A DNA stretch of 64,000 nucleotides, taken from Luedemannella flava (GTDB taxonomy: Bacteria > Actinomycetota > Actinomycetes > Mycobacteriales > Micromonosporaceae). The position numbers and the translations under genes are program-made. The stretch's first letter is position 1. The number at the start of each line of letters is the position of its first letter. Positions 1 to 7,761 of this stretch are shown here, one piece after another. The notes below the pieces were generated by a model. That model was not told the DNA's origin. It worked only from the letters and a program-made list of their open reading frames with translations, and ran no database searches. Where the stretch lies: the NCBI RefSeq assembly GCF_039528515.1, contig NZ_BAAALT010000003.1, positions 186,001-250,000 of the forward strand. The letters run 5' to 3'.

Positions 1-165
1 CCCGCCGACGATGTTGAGCAGGGTGGACTTGCCGCAGCCGGAGTGCCCGATGAACGAGACGAACTCGCCCGTACGGATCGTGAGGTCGACCCCGCGGAGC
101 ACGTCCTGCGGCGCGTGCCCGCGTCGCTTGAACGACTTGCGGACGCCGCTGATCTGGATGGTCAT
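1..165 (-). CDS. Nitrate/sulfonate-type ABC transporter ATP-binding subunit (partial, 5' end only)
   Basis: This is the first ~55 codons of an ABC ATPase; the rest runs off the left edge. It would hydrolyse ATP on the cytoplasmic face to power uptake through the adjacent permease. The Walker A motif GHSGCGKSTLL is visible near residues 40-50, preceded by a typical ABC N-terminus containing LRGVDLTIRTGEFVSFIG. The ATG at 163-165 overlaps the permease stop in an ATGA, so the two are translationally coupled. Pairing with a NrtA/CmpA-like binding protein and an NrtB-like permease, beside a NnaR-type regulator, points to nitrate (or nitrite) import. A sulfonate or taurine substrate cannot be excluded from 55 residues. 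Confidence 0.85.
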   Translation of the reverse strand, partial: MTIQISGVRKSFKRRGHAPQDVLRGVDLTIRTGEFVSFIGHSGCGKSTLLNIVGG

Positions 166-1088
166 CCGTGTACCTCCTCGGGGGTGACCCACCGCGACAG
201 CCGCAGCAGCAGCGTGTCCAGGACGAGTCCGATGATGCCGATCAGCACGATCGCGGCGACCACCTTGTCCAGCTCCAGGGCGTTGTAGGAGTTCCAGATG
301 AAGTAGCCGATGCCGGAGTTGCCCTGCAGCATCTCCACCGCCACGATGACCATCCAGCCGATGCCCATCGACAGGCGCAGGCCGGTGATGATGTGCGGCA
401 GCGCGTTGGGGATCAGCACGTGCCACAGGTACGCGCCGGTGCCGAACCTGAACACGCGCGCGACGTTGCGCTGGTCGCGGGGGATGGCGCCGGCACCGGC
501 CGCCGTGTTGATCAGGGTGGGCCACAGCGCGGTGATGAAGATGACGACGACCGCGGCCTGCGCCGCCTCCTGCAGGATGTAGAGCCAGATCGGGAACCAC
601 GCCAGGGGCGAGACCGGCCGCAGCACCTGCACGAGCGGGTTGAGCGCCGACCAGATCGGCCGCACGGCGCCCATGATGAGACCGAGCGCGATGCCGACCA
701 GCGCGGCGAGCCCGAAGCCGATGAACACCCGCCGTAGCGAGATGTACAGGTGCAGGCCGATGCCCTTGTCGTTGGTCTCGTTGAAGAACGGCCGGCTGAG
801 CAGATCGCCGAGGGTGCGCGCGCCCTCGGCGGGGCCGGGGACCGTGGTGGAGCCGCGGGCGGCGAAGTACCACAACGCGACGAACACCGCCAGACCGACG
901 AGCGCCCAGCCCGCGGCGGTGGCGAAGGCGAGCAGGCGGGCACCCAGCACGGCGAGCCAGGAAGGTGGTGCCGGGCGACCCTGCCCGGCAACCGTCACGT
1001 CGGTGGTCGACGCGAGCGCGGGCAGCGCCTCGGTCGGTCGCGTCGTGGCCGATGCCACGGCGCTCGGTGTCGCGTCGCGCGGGGTCAT
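162..1088 (-). CDS. Nitrate-type ABC transporter permease (NrtB/SsuC family)
   Basis: This is a 308-residue inner-membrane permease of the BPD_transp_1 family. An N-terminal cytoplasmic tail of ~55 Thr/Ala-rich residues is followed by about six membrane segments, the first around ALVGLAVFVALWYFAA. The ATPase-contacting loop region appears near residues 215-245 (ARVFRFGTGAYLWHVLIPN). Its ATG (1088-1086) overlaps the stop of the binding-protein gene, and its own stop overlaps the ATPase start, giving a coupled binding protein-permease-ATPase order typical of nrtABC. It would form the homodimeric channel for the ligand delivered by the lipoprotein. The family is secure; nitrate specificity is inferred from neighbours. 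Confidence 0.88.
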   Translation of the reverse strand: MTPRDATPSAVASATTRPTEALPALASTTDVTVAGQGRPAPPSWLAVLGARLLAFATAAGWALVGLAVFVALWYFAARGSTTVPGPAEGARTLGDLLSRPFFNETNDKGIGLHLYISLRRVFIGFGLAALVGIALGLIMGAVRPIWSALNPLVQVLRPVSPLAWFPIWLYILQEAAQAAVVVIFITALWPTLINTAAGAGAIPRDQRNVARVFRFGTGAYLWHVLIPNALPHIITGLRLSMGIGWMVIVAVEMLQGNSGIGYFIWNSYNALELDKVVAAIVLIGIIGLVLDTLLLRLSRWVTPEEVHG

Positions 1089-2326
1089 GGCCGCTTGGCC
1101 TCGTCCGCCACGTTCTTCGGGTCGAACGTGATGTTGTCCAGCTTCACCGCGAACGGCGCCATGTCGTCGCCGGGCACCTTGATGCCCTCCTCGGCGGCGA
1201 CCTTCGCGTACAGGTCCTTGAGGAGGACCCCGTTGGCGATGGCGGCGTAGTCGGGCGCCTCCTTGATCAGACCGAACCGCTGGTACTGCGCGAGGAACCA
1301 GTACACGTACGAGCTGCGCGGGAACGGCGTCTCGCCGTCGCGGAAGAACATCATCTGGTCGCCGGTGTAGGTCTTGGCGCCCAACCCGGCACCGAGGTCG
1401 TACTGACCGAGCAGGCGGCCCTTGATGTCCGCGGCCGGGGCGTTGACGTAGCCGACGGGAGAGAGCATCTCGGCCAGTTTGCTGCGGTTGGCGAGGTCGT
1501 CCAGCCACTTCTGGGCCTTGAGCACGGCCTTCATGATCTCGGCCAGCAGGCCCTGGTCGGCGGTGAGCTTGGCACCCACGACGAGCGCCTTCTCCGGGTG
1601 GTGCTGCCAGATGTCCTGGGTGGTGATGTGGGTGAAGCCGATGTCCTTCTGGACCGCCACGGCGCCCCACGGCTCGCCGACGCAGTACCCGTCCTGGTTG
1701 TTGGCGGCCATGTTGGACACCATCTGCGGCGGCGGGACAGCCGAGATCTGGATGTTGGAGAGGTCCGCCCTGGTCGCCTTGAGCCAGTACCGCAGCCAGG
1801 TGTCGTGCGTGCCACCCGGGAACGTCATCGCCAGCTTCGGCTTCTCCGATTCCAGCAGGGCCTTGGCCGCCGCGAGGTCGCCGTAGCCGGCCTTGGCGTA
1901 CGCCTTCTTCAGGGTGATGGCCTGGCCGTTGTTGTTCAGCACCATGGCGATCTTGAGGTCGGTCGTGCCCGCCTTGCCGGCGATGCCCGTGGCGACGGAG
2001 AGCGGCATGCTGAACAGGACGTGCCCGCCGTCGATCTCGCCGCTGAGCAGGTTGTCGCGCGTCGCCGGCCAGGACGCCTGCTTGATCAGTTCGACGTCGA
2101 GGCCGCGTTCGGTGAAATAGCCCAGTTCCTTGGCGGCGATGAGCGGCGCGCAGTCGGTCAGGGCGATGAAGCCCAGCTTTACCTTCTTCAGGTTCTTGCC
2201 GTTGGAAGACTGGTTGGTGGGGCTCTCGTCCACGGCGCAGGCGGAGAGCACGCTGCCGGTCGCCGCCAGGGCGGCGGCGGATCCGGCGAGCCGGAAAAGG
2301 CCGCGGCGATTCAGTGAGTTGGTCAT
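1085..2326 (-). CDS. Tat-exported lipoprotein, NrtA/CmpA-family substrate-binding protein
   Basis: This 413-residue binding protein captures anion substrates outside the cell for the adjacent permease. The N-terminus has twin arginines at residues 7-8 (RRGLFRLAG) and a lipobox LSAC with Cys30, so it should be a Tat-exported lipoprotein. The mature part begins with KLGFIALTDCAPLIAAKELG, characteristic of the nitrate/bicarbonate NrtA-CmpA family (NMT1-like fold), and keeps the TFPGGTHDTWLRYWL and CVGEPWG segments of that family. I chose the ATG at 2326 because it places the Tat signal at the N-terminus; upstream in-frame codons add a non-signal extension. It is first in the operon and divergent from nnaR, so regulation by nitrogen or nitrate is likely. 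Confidence 0.88.
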   Translation of the reverse strand: MTNSLNRRGLFRLAGSAAALAATGSVLSACAVDESPTNQSSNGKNLKKVKLGFIALTDCAPLIAAKELGYFTERGLDVELIKQASWPATRDNLLSGEIDGGHVLFSMPLSVATGIAGKAGTTDLKIAMVLNNNGQAITLKKAYAKAGYGDLAAAKALLESEKPKLAMTFPGGTHDTWLRYWLKATRADLSNIQISAVPPPQMVSNMAANNQDGYCVGEPWGAVAVQKDIGFTHITTQDIWQHHPEKALVVGAKLTADQGLLAEIMKAVLKAQKWLDDLANRSKLAEMLSPVGYVNAPAADIKGRLLGQYDLGAGLGAKTYTGDQMMFFRDGETPFPRSSYVYWFLAQYQRFGLIKEAPDYAAIANGVLLKDLYAKVAAEEGIKVPGDDMAPFAVKLDNITFDPKNVADEAKRP

Positions 2327-2545
2327 GGCCGCAGACCGTATGGTCGTCGCAAATCGCGGCCATTGCGCAGCCATCAACACCGCGTCAGGCAAGGTGCACA
2401 AGGTCGCTATTGCAATGCCGTTAAAGGCAGCGGTCGTAATGCGTCAGACGCCTCACTTGATGAAAGCCATCAATGCAAGCAGAGGCTTATCATCTCCTGC
2501 GCGCCCGGCAATGAACCGGCAACGCGCTGCGCCAAAACTCCCCGC
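2327..2545. promoter_or_regulatory. Divergent control region between nitrate transporter and nnaR-like gene
   Basis: This is 219 bp of lower-GC DNA between two divergent starts. It holds a perfect 8-bp palindrome ATTGCAAT at 2409-2416 and an inverted repeat TTGATG-N5-CATCAA at 2457-2473. Either could be an operator for the NnaR-type protein or for GlnR, but I cannot assign a factor. No clear -35/-10 pair stands out. Confidence 0.45.
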
Positions 2546-3661
2546 ATGACGTCGACCAGCGCGGGCGCGACGCTGACAGGATACACCGTGGTCCTTACAG
2601 GTACCGGCCAGCAGCGGGCGGCTACGCTGCTGCGCCAACGCGGCGCGGTCGTCGTCGAGGCGTCCCTGTTGCCCGTCGTGCCGGGCCCACACGATGCGCG
2701 CCTGCAGGCCGCCACGCGTCGAATTCTCCGCGATCCGGTGGATCACGTGGTGGTCACCAGCGCGACCGGCTGGGCGCGGTGGTGCGCCGCGGCGGCGTCC
2801 TGGGGAGTGGCCGACGCGCTCCTGCGTCAGGTCCGGGGTGCCCGGACGTTGTCGCTGAATACCGCGGTGGGCGCGGCGCTGCGCGAGGCGGGCCTGCGTT
2901 CCGAGCCGTCGGCGCCGGCCGGGGACTATCGCGCGGTCACCGACTGGTTGCTCAGCCGCGACCCGCGCTGCCGGCGCGTCGCGGTGGTCGCCGACGAGGC
3001 GTTGCCCACCCGGGTCACCCGCCGGCTCCGTACGCGCGGCATTGAGGTGATCGTGGTGCCGACCCACCGGCTCGCGCCCCACGGCGGCCGGACCCGGTTG
3101 GGCCGGCTCGCCCGATGGGTGATGCAACGTGAGGTGCACGCGGTGGCCTTCGACACGGCCACGGCGGCGCGGGCCCTGGTCGACGTGACGCACCGCACGG
3201 GCCGGGGTGACCTGCTGCGGACCGCACTGACCACCGACGTCGCGGTGGCGACCGGCCACGCGGAGTCGGCCGCGGTGTTCCTCGCCTGGAACGTGCCGGT
3301 TTCCTGGGTGCCCGACGGTTCGGCCGAGGCGTTGGCGGGGTGCCTCGGGGAGGCCCTGGTGGCGCGGCGGCGGCAGTTTCGGGCGCGGGGCGAGCGGTTC
3401 GCCGTGCAGGGCAACGCCGTGCTGGTCAACGGTGCCACGATCGGGCTCCAGCCCAGACCCGCGATGGTGCTGCGGGCGCTCGCCGACCACCCCGGGCAGA
3501 CCCTGTCGCGCGCGAGCATCGAGCGGCTCGTATGGATCTCCCCGCGGGCGGGCCGCCCCGCGGTCGAGCTGGCGGTCCGGCGCCTGCGCGAGGACCTCGG
3601 CGACTACTCGTGGCTCGTGGTCACCGACATCGGCCGCGGCTACCGCCTGTGGACCGACTGA
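2546..3661 (+). CDS. nnaR: NnaR-type regulator: uroporphyrinogen-III synthase (HemD) domain plus C-terminal winged helix
   Basis: This is a 371-residue fusion. Residues ~10-255 form a HemD-like two-lobed domain (start TGYTVVLTGTGQQRAATLLR; later VVVTSATGWARW). Residues ~275-371 form an OmpR-type winged helix (GLQPRPAMVLRALADHPG, then VELAVRRLREDLGD and TDIGRGYRLW). This architecture matches the actinobacterial NnaR/Rv0260c group, known to control nitrate and nitrite assimilation genes with GlnR. Its position divergent to a NrtA-like transporter fits that role. The ATG at 2546 was chosen because HemD similarity starts just after it; an upstream in-frame extension lies in the control region. 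Whether it retains synthase activity cannot be told. Confidence 0.82.
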   Translation: MTSTSAGATLTGYTVVLTGTGQQRAATLLRQRGAVVVEASLLPVVPGPHDARLQAATRRILRDPVDHVVVTSATGWARWCAAAASWGVADALLRQVRGARTLSLNTAVGAALREAGLRSEPSAPAGDYRAVTDWLLSRDPRCRRVAVVADEALPTRVTRRLRTRGIEVIVVPTHRLAPHGGRTRLGRLARWVMQREVHAVAFDTATAARALVDVTHRTGRGDLLRTALTTDVAVATGHAESAAVFLAWNVPVSWVPDGSAEALAGCLGEALVARRRQFRARGERFAVQGNAVLVNGATIGLQPRPAMVLRALADHPGQTLSRASIERLVWISPRAGRPAVELAVRRLREDLGDYSWLVVTDIGRGYRLWTD

Positions 3662-3741
3662 CGCCTATCGTTGCCGCGGACCGCGCCGCGGTGCACAGCG
3701 ACCCGGCGTACTTCGCCGCCCACGCCCGCACCTGGGATTAG

Positions 3742-4221
3742 TCAGCCCGGGTCGGGCGTGACGCGGAAGACGGGGAACCGGTCGGCCACCCGCGCGAACT
3801 CCGCCTCGGGGGCGCGCCGGTCGACCGGCGCGTGCGGCCGCGCGCCCGGCGCGAGTTCGAGGAAGCGGCGCAGGACCGGCGGTCGGGCCGCAACGTCCAC
3901 CTCGACGAGCCGCACCCGCTCCGCGTCGCCCCGCCGCAGCACCGCGTGCCCGTGGTCGGCCCGCACGTTGGCGACCCAGTTCGTCCCCTCGCCGAGCATC
4001 GACACGAGGTAGCGCTCACCGTCGAGCGGGACCAGCACGAGCGGGAACGACACCAACCGGCCGGTGTGCCGGCCGCGCACCTCCAACGTGACCCCGTGCC
4101 GCGGCGCGAGTACGCCGCTGGCGAAGTGCACCGCCCAGATACGGTTGAGGACGCGTGCCAGCAGGTTGGGCCGGTGCCGGTGGTACATCCGACGCTGCAT
4201 CCCCCCGACCGCGCGGGTCAC
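3742..4221 (-). CDS. Deazaflavin (F420)-dependent nitroreductase/quinone reductase family protein
   Basis: This 159-residue protein belongs to the DUF385/Ddn family, split-barrel proteins that use F420H2 to reduce quinones or nitro-compounds. Family landmarks are visible: a basic N-terminus (MQRRMYHRHRPNLLARVLNR), the strand GVTLEVRGRHTGRLVSFPLVL, and the cofactor-loop region YLVSMLGEGTNWVANVRADH. The GTG start at 4221 overlaps the stop of the upstream gamma-subunit gene in a GTGA, so the pair is coupled; an internal ATG seven codons later is an alternative. Stop codons of this gene and the regulator at 2546-3661 face each other across 80 bp. Substrate unknown. Confidence 0.85.
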   Translation of the reverse strand: MTRAVGGMQRRMYHRHRPNLLARVLNRIWAVHFASGVLAPRHGVTLEVRGRHTGRLVSFPLVLVPLDGERYLVSMLGEGTNWVANVRADHGHAVLRRGDAERVRLVEVDVAARPPVLRRFLELAPGARPHAPVDRRAPEAEFARVADRFPVFRVTPDPG

Positions 4222-4817
4222 CGCAGCGCCGCTTCCAGCGGGGCGCACAGGCGCCGGATCTCCGCGACGGTGTGCTCGCGCCCGCGCCGCGCGGCCAGGA
4301 CATGGTCGGCTGCCGCCCGGGCCGCGACCGCGCGCGAGATGGCCACGGCCATCGCGGTGGCGGTGACCAGGCCGGTCGCCGCCACGAAGGCGCCCAGGAG
4401 GGCGGCGTTGGTCGCGCCCGGCCACTGACCGGCCGGGGTCAACCGGGTGGCCGGCACCGCGAGGGCGCGCATGGGTGCCAGGTGCGCGACCCGGTCGCCG
4501 AAGCCGAGCTGCTGCCAGGTCGACGCGGAGTTGAGCAGCGCGAGCCCGTCGCGGCGCAGCCCGGCGAGGACGTCCGTCCCGTACAGCAGGGTCTCGTCCT
4601 GCACGAGGACCGCGTCGGGAGCCGACTCGAACGGCGCGGGCGTCCTCGGACGCACGGACAGTTCGACGTGGGCCACGGCCGGATCGCCGGCGCGGTGCGG
4701 CCCGCCGCCCGCCACCAGGTGGGCGTGCCAGCCGTCGAGCGCGGCGGCCCGCACGAGCAGCCGGGCCATGCCGTGGGTCGCCTGGCCGCCACGGCCGTGG
4801 ATGCGCACCTGGAACAT
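4218..4817 (-). CDS. Stand-alone 2-oxoacid:ferredoxin oxidoreductase gamma-type subunit
   Basis: This 199-residue protein resembles the gamma (POR_gamma) subunit of pyruvate/ketoisovalerate ferredoxin oxidoreductases. The opening VRIHGRGGQATHGMARLLVRAA is the diagnostic nucleotide-contacting stretch, and ALLNSASTWQQLGFGDRV and GATNAALLGAFVAATG follow family order. No alpha or beta catalytic subunit is in the window, so it must partner with subunits encoded elsewhere or act alone. ATG 4817 was chosen; MGDDM four codons upstream is possible. It is first of a two-gene operon with the nitroreductase-family gene and divergent from pntAA, sharing a control region with two DosR-like palindromes. Confidence 0.78.
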   Translation of the reverse strand: MFQVRIHGRGGQATHGMARLLVRAAALDGWHAHLVAGGGPHRAGDPAVAHVELSVRPRTPAPFESAPDAVLVQDETLLYGTDVLAGLRRDGLALLNSASTWQQLGFGDRVAHLAPMRALAVPATRLTPAGQWPGATNAALLGAFVAATGLVTATAMAVAISRAVAARAAADHVLAARRGREHTVAEIRRLCAPLEAALR

Positions 4818-4837
4818 GTCGTCTCCCCATGGTGGGC

Positions 4838-4898
4838 GGGGCAGGTGTCCCCATGACCTTAGGCCGGTACAGCACACGTCCGCAGGGGCCTTGGTCCC
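4838..4898. promoter_or_regulatory. Two DosR/DevR-like palindromes between divergent redox operons
   Basis: Two imperfect GGGNC/GNCCC dyads lie in the 159-bp divergent spacer: GGGGCAGGTGTCCCC at 4838-4852 and GGGGCCTTGGTCCC at 4885-4898. They resemble the actinobacterial dormancy-regulator box (GGGAC-N-GTCCC core). Low-oxygen control would suit transhydrogenase and F420-type reductase genes, but GC-rich dyads also arise by chance. Confidence 0.4.
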
Positions 4899-4976
4899 GT
4901 CACGCGGGCCGGCCGGCCCTGGCCCGACACGCCGACCGCCCGCGAGCCTTGGTGCGGACGTGGGAGAGGAGCGGAC

Positions 4977-6047
4977 ATGTCAGGCGTGACGGTCGGGGTG
5001 GTGGGCGAGGAGGTAGCCGGCGAACGCCGGGTCGCGCTCGTGCCCGACGGCGCGCGGCGGCTACGCGCCGCCGGCGTCGCCGTCATCGTGCAGTCGGGCG
5101 CGGGCGTGGGTGGCTGGTTCCCCGACGACGCGTACGCGGCCGCCGGCGCCGTGATCGCGACGCGGGCGGACGTCCTGCGGGCCGCGGACGTGGTGGTGTG
5201 CGTGCGGGCTCCGGCGGACGCGGCAGCGGCCATGCGGGAAAGGCAGATTCTGGTCGGCCTGCTGCAGCCGGCGCGCGACGCCGGGGCGGTCGAGTCCTGG
5301 GCGCGGGCCGGGGTGACCGCGATCAGCCTCGACCGGCTGCCGCGCACGCTCAGCCGGGCCCAGACGATGGACGCGCTGACCTCACAGGCGAGCGTCGCCG
5401 GCTACCGGGCCGTGCTGGTCGCCGCGGCCGCGTACGGCGGGTTCTTTCCGCTGTTGACGACCGCCGCGGGCACCGTCCGGCCGGCGTCCGTGCTGGTCCT
5501 CGGCACGGGCGTGGCCGGTCTGCAGGCCATCGGCACGGCCCGGCGGCTCGGCGCGGTCGTCTCGGCGTACGACGTGCGGCCGCAGGCGCGGGCGGAGGCG
5601 GCGTCGCTGGGCGCCCGGTTCGTCGACCTGCCGGGCGGGCCGGGCGGCGCGGGCGAGGGCGGGTACGCGCGGGCGCTGACGGCGGAGGAGACCCGGGCGC
5701 AGCAGGCGGCGCTGGCGGAGCACATCGCCCGCGCCGACGTGGTGATCACCACGGCGCAGGTGCCCGGCGGGCGGCCGCCGTTGGTCGTCACNGGCGGCAA
5801 CGTGGCCGGCTCGTCCCCGGACGCCACCGTGGTCACCGACGGCGGCGTGACCCTCATCGGCGCCGCCGACCTGCCGTCCACGATGGCCCCGGCCGCGTCG
5901 ACGGCATACTCCCGCAACATCGTCGCGGTGCTGGAGCACCTGGTGGTCGACGGCGAACTCGCCATCGACCTCACCGACGAGATCACCTCGGCCATGGTCG
6001 TCACCCACGCCGGCGCGGCGCGGCTCCCCAATGGAGGAACCCGATGA
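4977..6047 (+). CDS. pntAA: NAD(P) transhydrogenase alpha subunit, domain I (PntAA), interrupted by an assembly gap
   Basis: This is the NAD(H)-binding subunit of the proton-translocating transhydrogenase, which interconverts NADH/NADP+ and NAD+/NADPH. It starts GVTVGVVGEEVAGERRVALV and carries the alanine-dehydrogenase-like fold with the dinucleotide motif VLVLGTGVAGLQAIGTARRLG. A strong GGAGAGGAG lies upstream of ATG 4977. At 5792 an N follows PPLVV, and the text resumes at GGNVAGS. In other PntA proteins about 20 residues, including the GSVIVDLAA stretch, stand between these points, so roughly 60 bp are missing. The stop overlaps the pntAB start (ATGA). This is the split three-subunit form. 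Confidence 0.9.
   Translation: MSGVTVGVVGEEVAGERRVALVPDGARRLRAAGVAVIVQSGAGVGGWFPDDAYAAAGAVIATRADVLRAADVVVCVRAPADAAAAMRERQILVGLLQPARDAGAVESWARAGVTAISLDRLPRTLSRAQTMDALTSQASVAGYRAVLVAAAAYGGFFPLLTTAAGTVRPASVLVLGTGVAGLQAIGTARRLGAVVSAYDVRPQARAEAASLGARFVDLPGGPGGAGEGGYARALTAEETRAQQAALAEHIARADVVITTAQVPGGRPPLVVXGGNVAGSSPDATVVTDGGVTLIGAADLPSTMAPAASTAYSRNIVAVLEHLVVDGELAIDLTDEITSAMVVTHAGAARLPNGGTR
5792..5792. other. Assembly gap (single N) inside pntAA
   Basis: One N interrupts a conserved region of PntAA. The flanking codons remain in frame only by chance: about 20 conserved residues are absent, so the N is a placeholder for a gap of roughly 60 bp. Confidence 0.9.
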
Positions 6048-6340
6048 GCCCGGACCTGCTCACGGCGGTCACCATCTTCACCCTGAGCCTGCTGGTGGGG
6101 GTGGAGGTGATCAGCAAGGTCCCGGCGACCCTGCACACCCCGCTGATGTCGGGCGCCAACGCGATCCACGGGGTCGTGCTGGTGGGCGCCCTGTACGTGG
6201 CCGCGTCCGCCCACGACGCCGTCGGCTACGTCGTCGCGTTCCTGGCCGTGGCGTTCGGGGCGGCCAACGTGGTCGGCGGGTACGTCGTCACCGACCGCAT
6301 GCTCGGCATGTTCCGCTCGCGTCGGGCCCCGGAGGGCTGA
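6044..6340 (+). CDS. pntAB: NAD(P) transhydrogenase membrane subunit PntAB
   Basis: This 98-residue protein supplies the first three membrane helices of the transhydrogenase proton channel. Three hydrophobic segments are evident: LLTAVTIFTLSLLVGVEVIS, a block around IHGVVLVGALYVAA, and AVGYVVAFLAVAFGAANVVG. The sequence TPLMSGANAIHGV is the conserved family signature. The ATG overlaps the pntAA stop and the gene ends 3 bp before pntB, a fully coupled operon. Length and layout are normal for the split actinobacterial type. Confidence 0.93.
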   Translation: MSPDLLTAVTIFTLSLLVGVEVISKVPATLHTPLMSGANAIHGVVLVGALYVAASAHDAVGYVVAFLAVAFGAANVVGGYVVTDRMLGMFRSRRAPEG

Positions 6341-6343
6341 GGC

Positions 6344-7738
6344 ATGGACACCCTGGTCGGCTACGTCATGCTCGCCGCCGCGGCCTGCTTCGTGCTGGGT
6401 CTGCACCTGATGAACCATCCGGCCACCGCGCGCGCCGGCAACCTGCTCTCCGCGGGCGCGATGGGCGCGGCCGTCCTCGGCGCGGGTGTCGTCATCGTGC
6501 GCGACGCGACCATCACGGCGACCGGCTGGCTCGTCCTGGTCGCCGGCGCCGCCACGGGTTCGGCGGCGGGGTTCTACGCCGCCCGGTCGGTGCGGATGAC
6601 GGCCATGCCCCAACTGGTCAGCCTGTTCAACGCCGTCGGCGGCGGCGCCGCGGCCCTGCTCGCGGTCAGCGACCTCATCGGACCCGGCGAGGCGCTCACG
6701 GTCAGGGTGGGCGTGCCGGCCGCCGTCGACATCGCGATCGGCGCGGTGACCTTCACCGGCTCGCTGCTCGCGGCCGCGAAGCTGCAGGGAATGGTCTCCG
6801 GCGCCCCGGTGGTGTTCGCGGGCAGCCGCGTCGTCAACGCCGCGCTCGGCGTGACCATGCTGGGCGCCGGCGCCTGGCTGGCCGTCGCGCCCGACAGCGC
6901 CGTCGCGCTCGCGCTGCTGGCGGCCGCCGCGCTCGCCTTCGGCGTGACCATGGTCCTGCCGATCGGCGGCGCCGACATGCCGGTGGTCATCTCGCTCCTC
7001 AACGCCTTCACCGGCACGGCCGTCGCGATGGCCGGGTTCGTGCTCGGCGAGACCGTCCTCATCATCGCGGGCGCGCTCGTCGGCGCCTCCGGCGGCATCC
7101 TCACCAAGCTGATGGCCGACGCGATGAACCGGTCGATCCCGAACATCATCGTCGGCGGCTTCGGCACGGGCGCGGACGCGCCGACCGCCGGCGCCGCGGG
7201 CGGTCCGGTGCGCGCGGTCACCGCCGACGACGTCGCGATCCAGCTCGCCTACGCCGCCAAGGTCGTCGTCGTGCCCGGGTACGGGCTGGCGGCCGCCCAG
7301 GCGCAGCATGAGATGGCCGCGCTCGCGGACGTGCTGACCGCGCACGGCGTCGAGGTCACCTACGCCGTCCATCCCGTGGCCGGCCGGATGCCCGGGCACA
7401 TGAACGTGCTGCTCGCGGAGGCCAACGTGCCGTACGAGCAACTGCTGGACATGGACGAGGCCAACCCCGAGTTCACGCGCGCCGACGTGGCGCTCGTCGT
7501 CGGCGCCAACGACGTGACGAACCCGGCCGCCCGCCGCCCCGGCAACGCCATCTCCGGCATGCCGATCCTCAACGTGGACCACGCGCGGACCGTCGTGGTG
7601 ATCAAACGCTCGATGGGCCACGGGTACGCCGGACTGGACAACGAGCTCTACACCCGACCGGCGACCGGAATGTACTTCGCCGACGCCAAGAAGGGCCTGG
7701 CCGCGCTGGCCGCGGCGGTGCGCACCTTCGTGAGCTGA
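6344..7738 (+). CDS. pntB: NAD(P) transhydrogenase beta subunit PntB
   Basis: This 464-residue protein combines membrane domain II (about nine helices, residues ~1-260) with the soluble NADP(H)-binding domain III (residues ~285-464). Domain III has the Rossmann motif VVVPGYGLAAAQAQHEMAAL, the loop VHPVAGRMPGHMNVLLAE, and the NADP-contacting KRSMGHGYAGLDN near the C-terminus. It couples proton flow to NADP+ reduction. Full length for the family. It starts 3 bp after pntAB and is followed 23 bp later by a cyclic-nucleotide-binding-domain gene. Confidence 0.95.
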   Translation: MDTLVGYVMLAAAACFVLGLHLMNHPATARAGNLLSAGAMGAAVLGAGVVIVRDATITATGWLVLVAGAATGSAAGFYAARSVRMTAMPQLVSLFNAVGGGAAALLAVSDLIGPGEALTVRVGVPAAVDIAIGAVTFTGSLLAAAKLQGMVSGAPVVFAGSRVVNAALGVTMLGAGAWLAVAPDSAVALALLAAAALAFGVTMVLPIGGADMPVVISLLNAFTGTAVAMAGFVLGETVLIIAGALVGASGGILTKLMADAMNRSIPNIIVGGFGTGADAPTAGAAGGPVRAVTADDVAIQLAYAAKVVVVPGYGLAAAQAQHEMAALADVLTAHGVEVTYAVHPVAGRMPGHMNVLLAEANVPYEQLLDMDEANPEFTRADVALVVGANDVTNPAARRPGNAISGMPILNVDHARTVVVIKRSMGHGYAGLDNELYTRPATGMYFADAKKGLAALAAAVRTFVS

Positions 7739-7761
7739 CCACCCGCGCAGAGGAGGACATC

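Noticed and set aside
2363..2545. N-terminal extension of the HemD/winged-helix regulator from an upstream start
   Set aside because: The extension is low-complexity read-through of the control region; HemD similarity begins just after ATG 2546.
3662..3741. Short plus-strand tail ending in AAHARTWD after the regulator as a separate gene
   Set aside because: About 25 codons with no start or ribosome site of its own; probably incidental.
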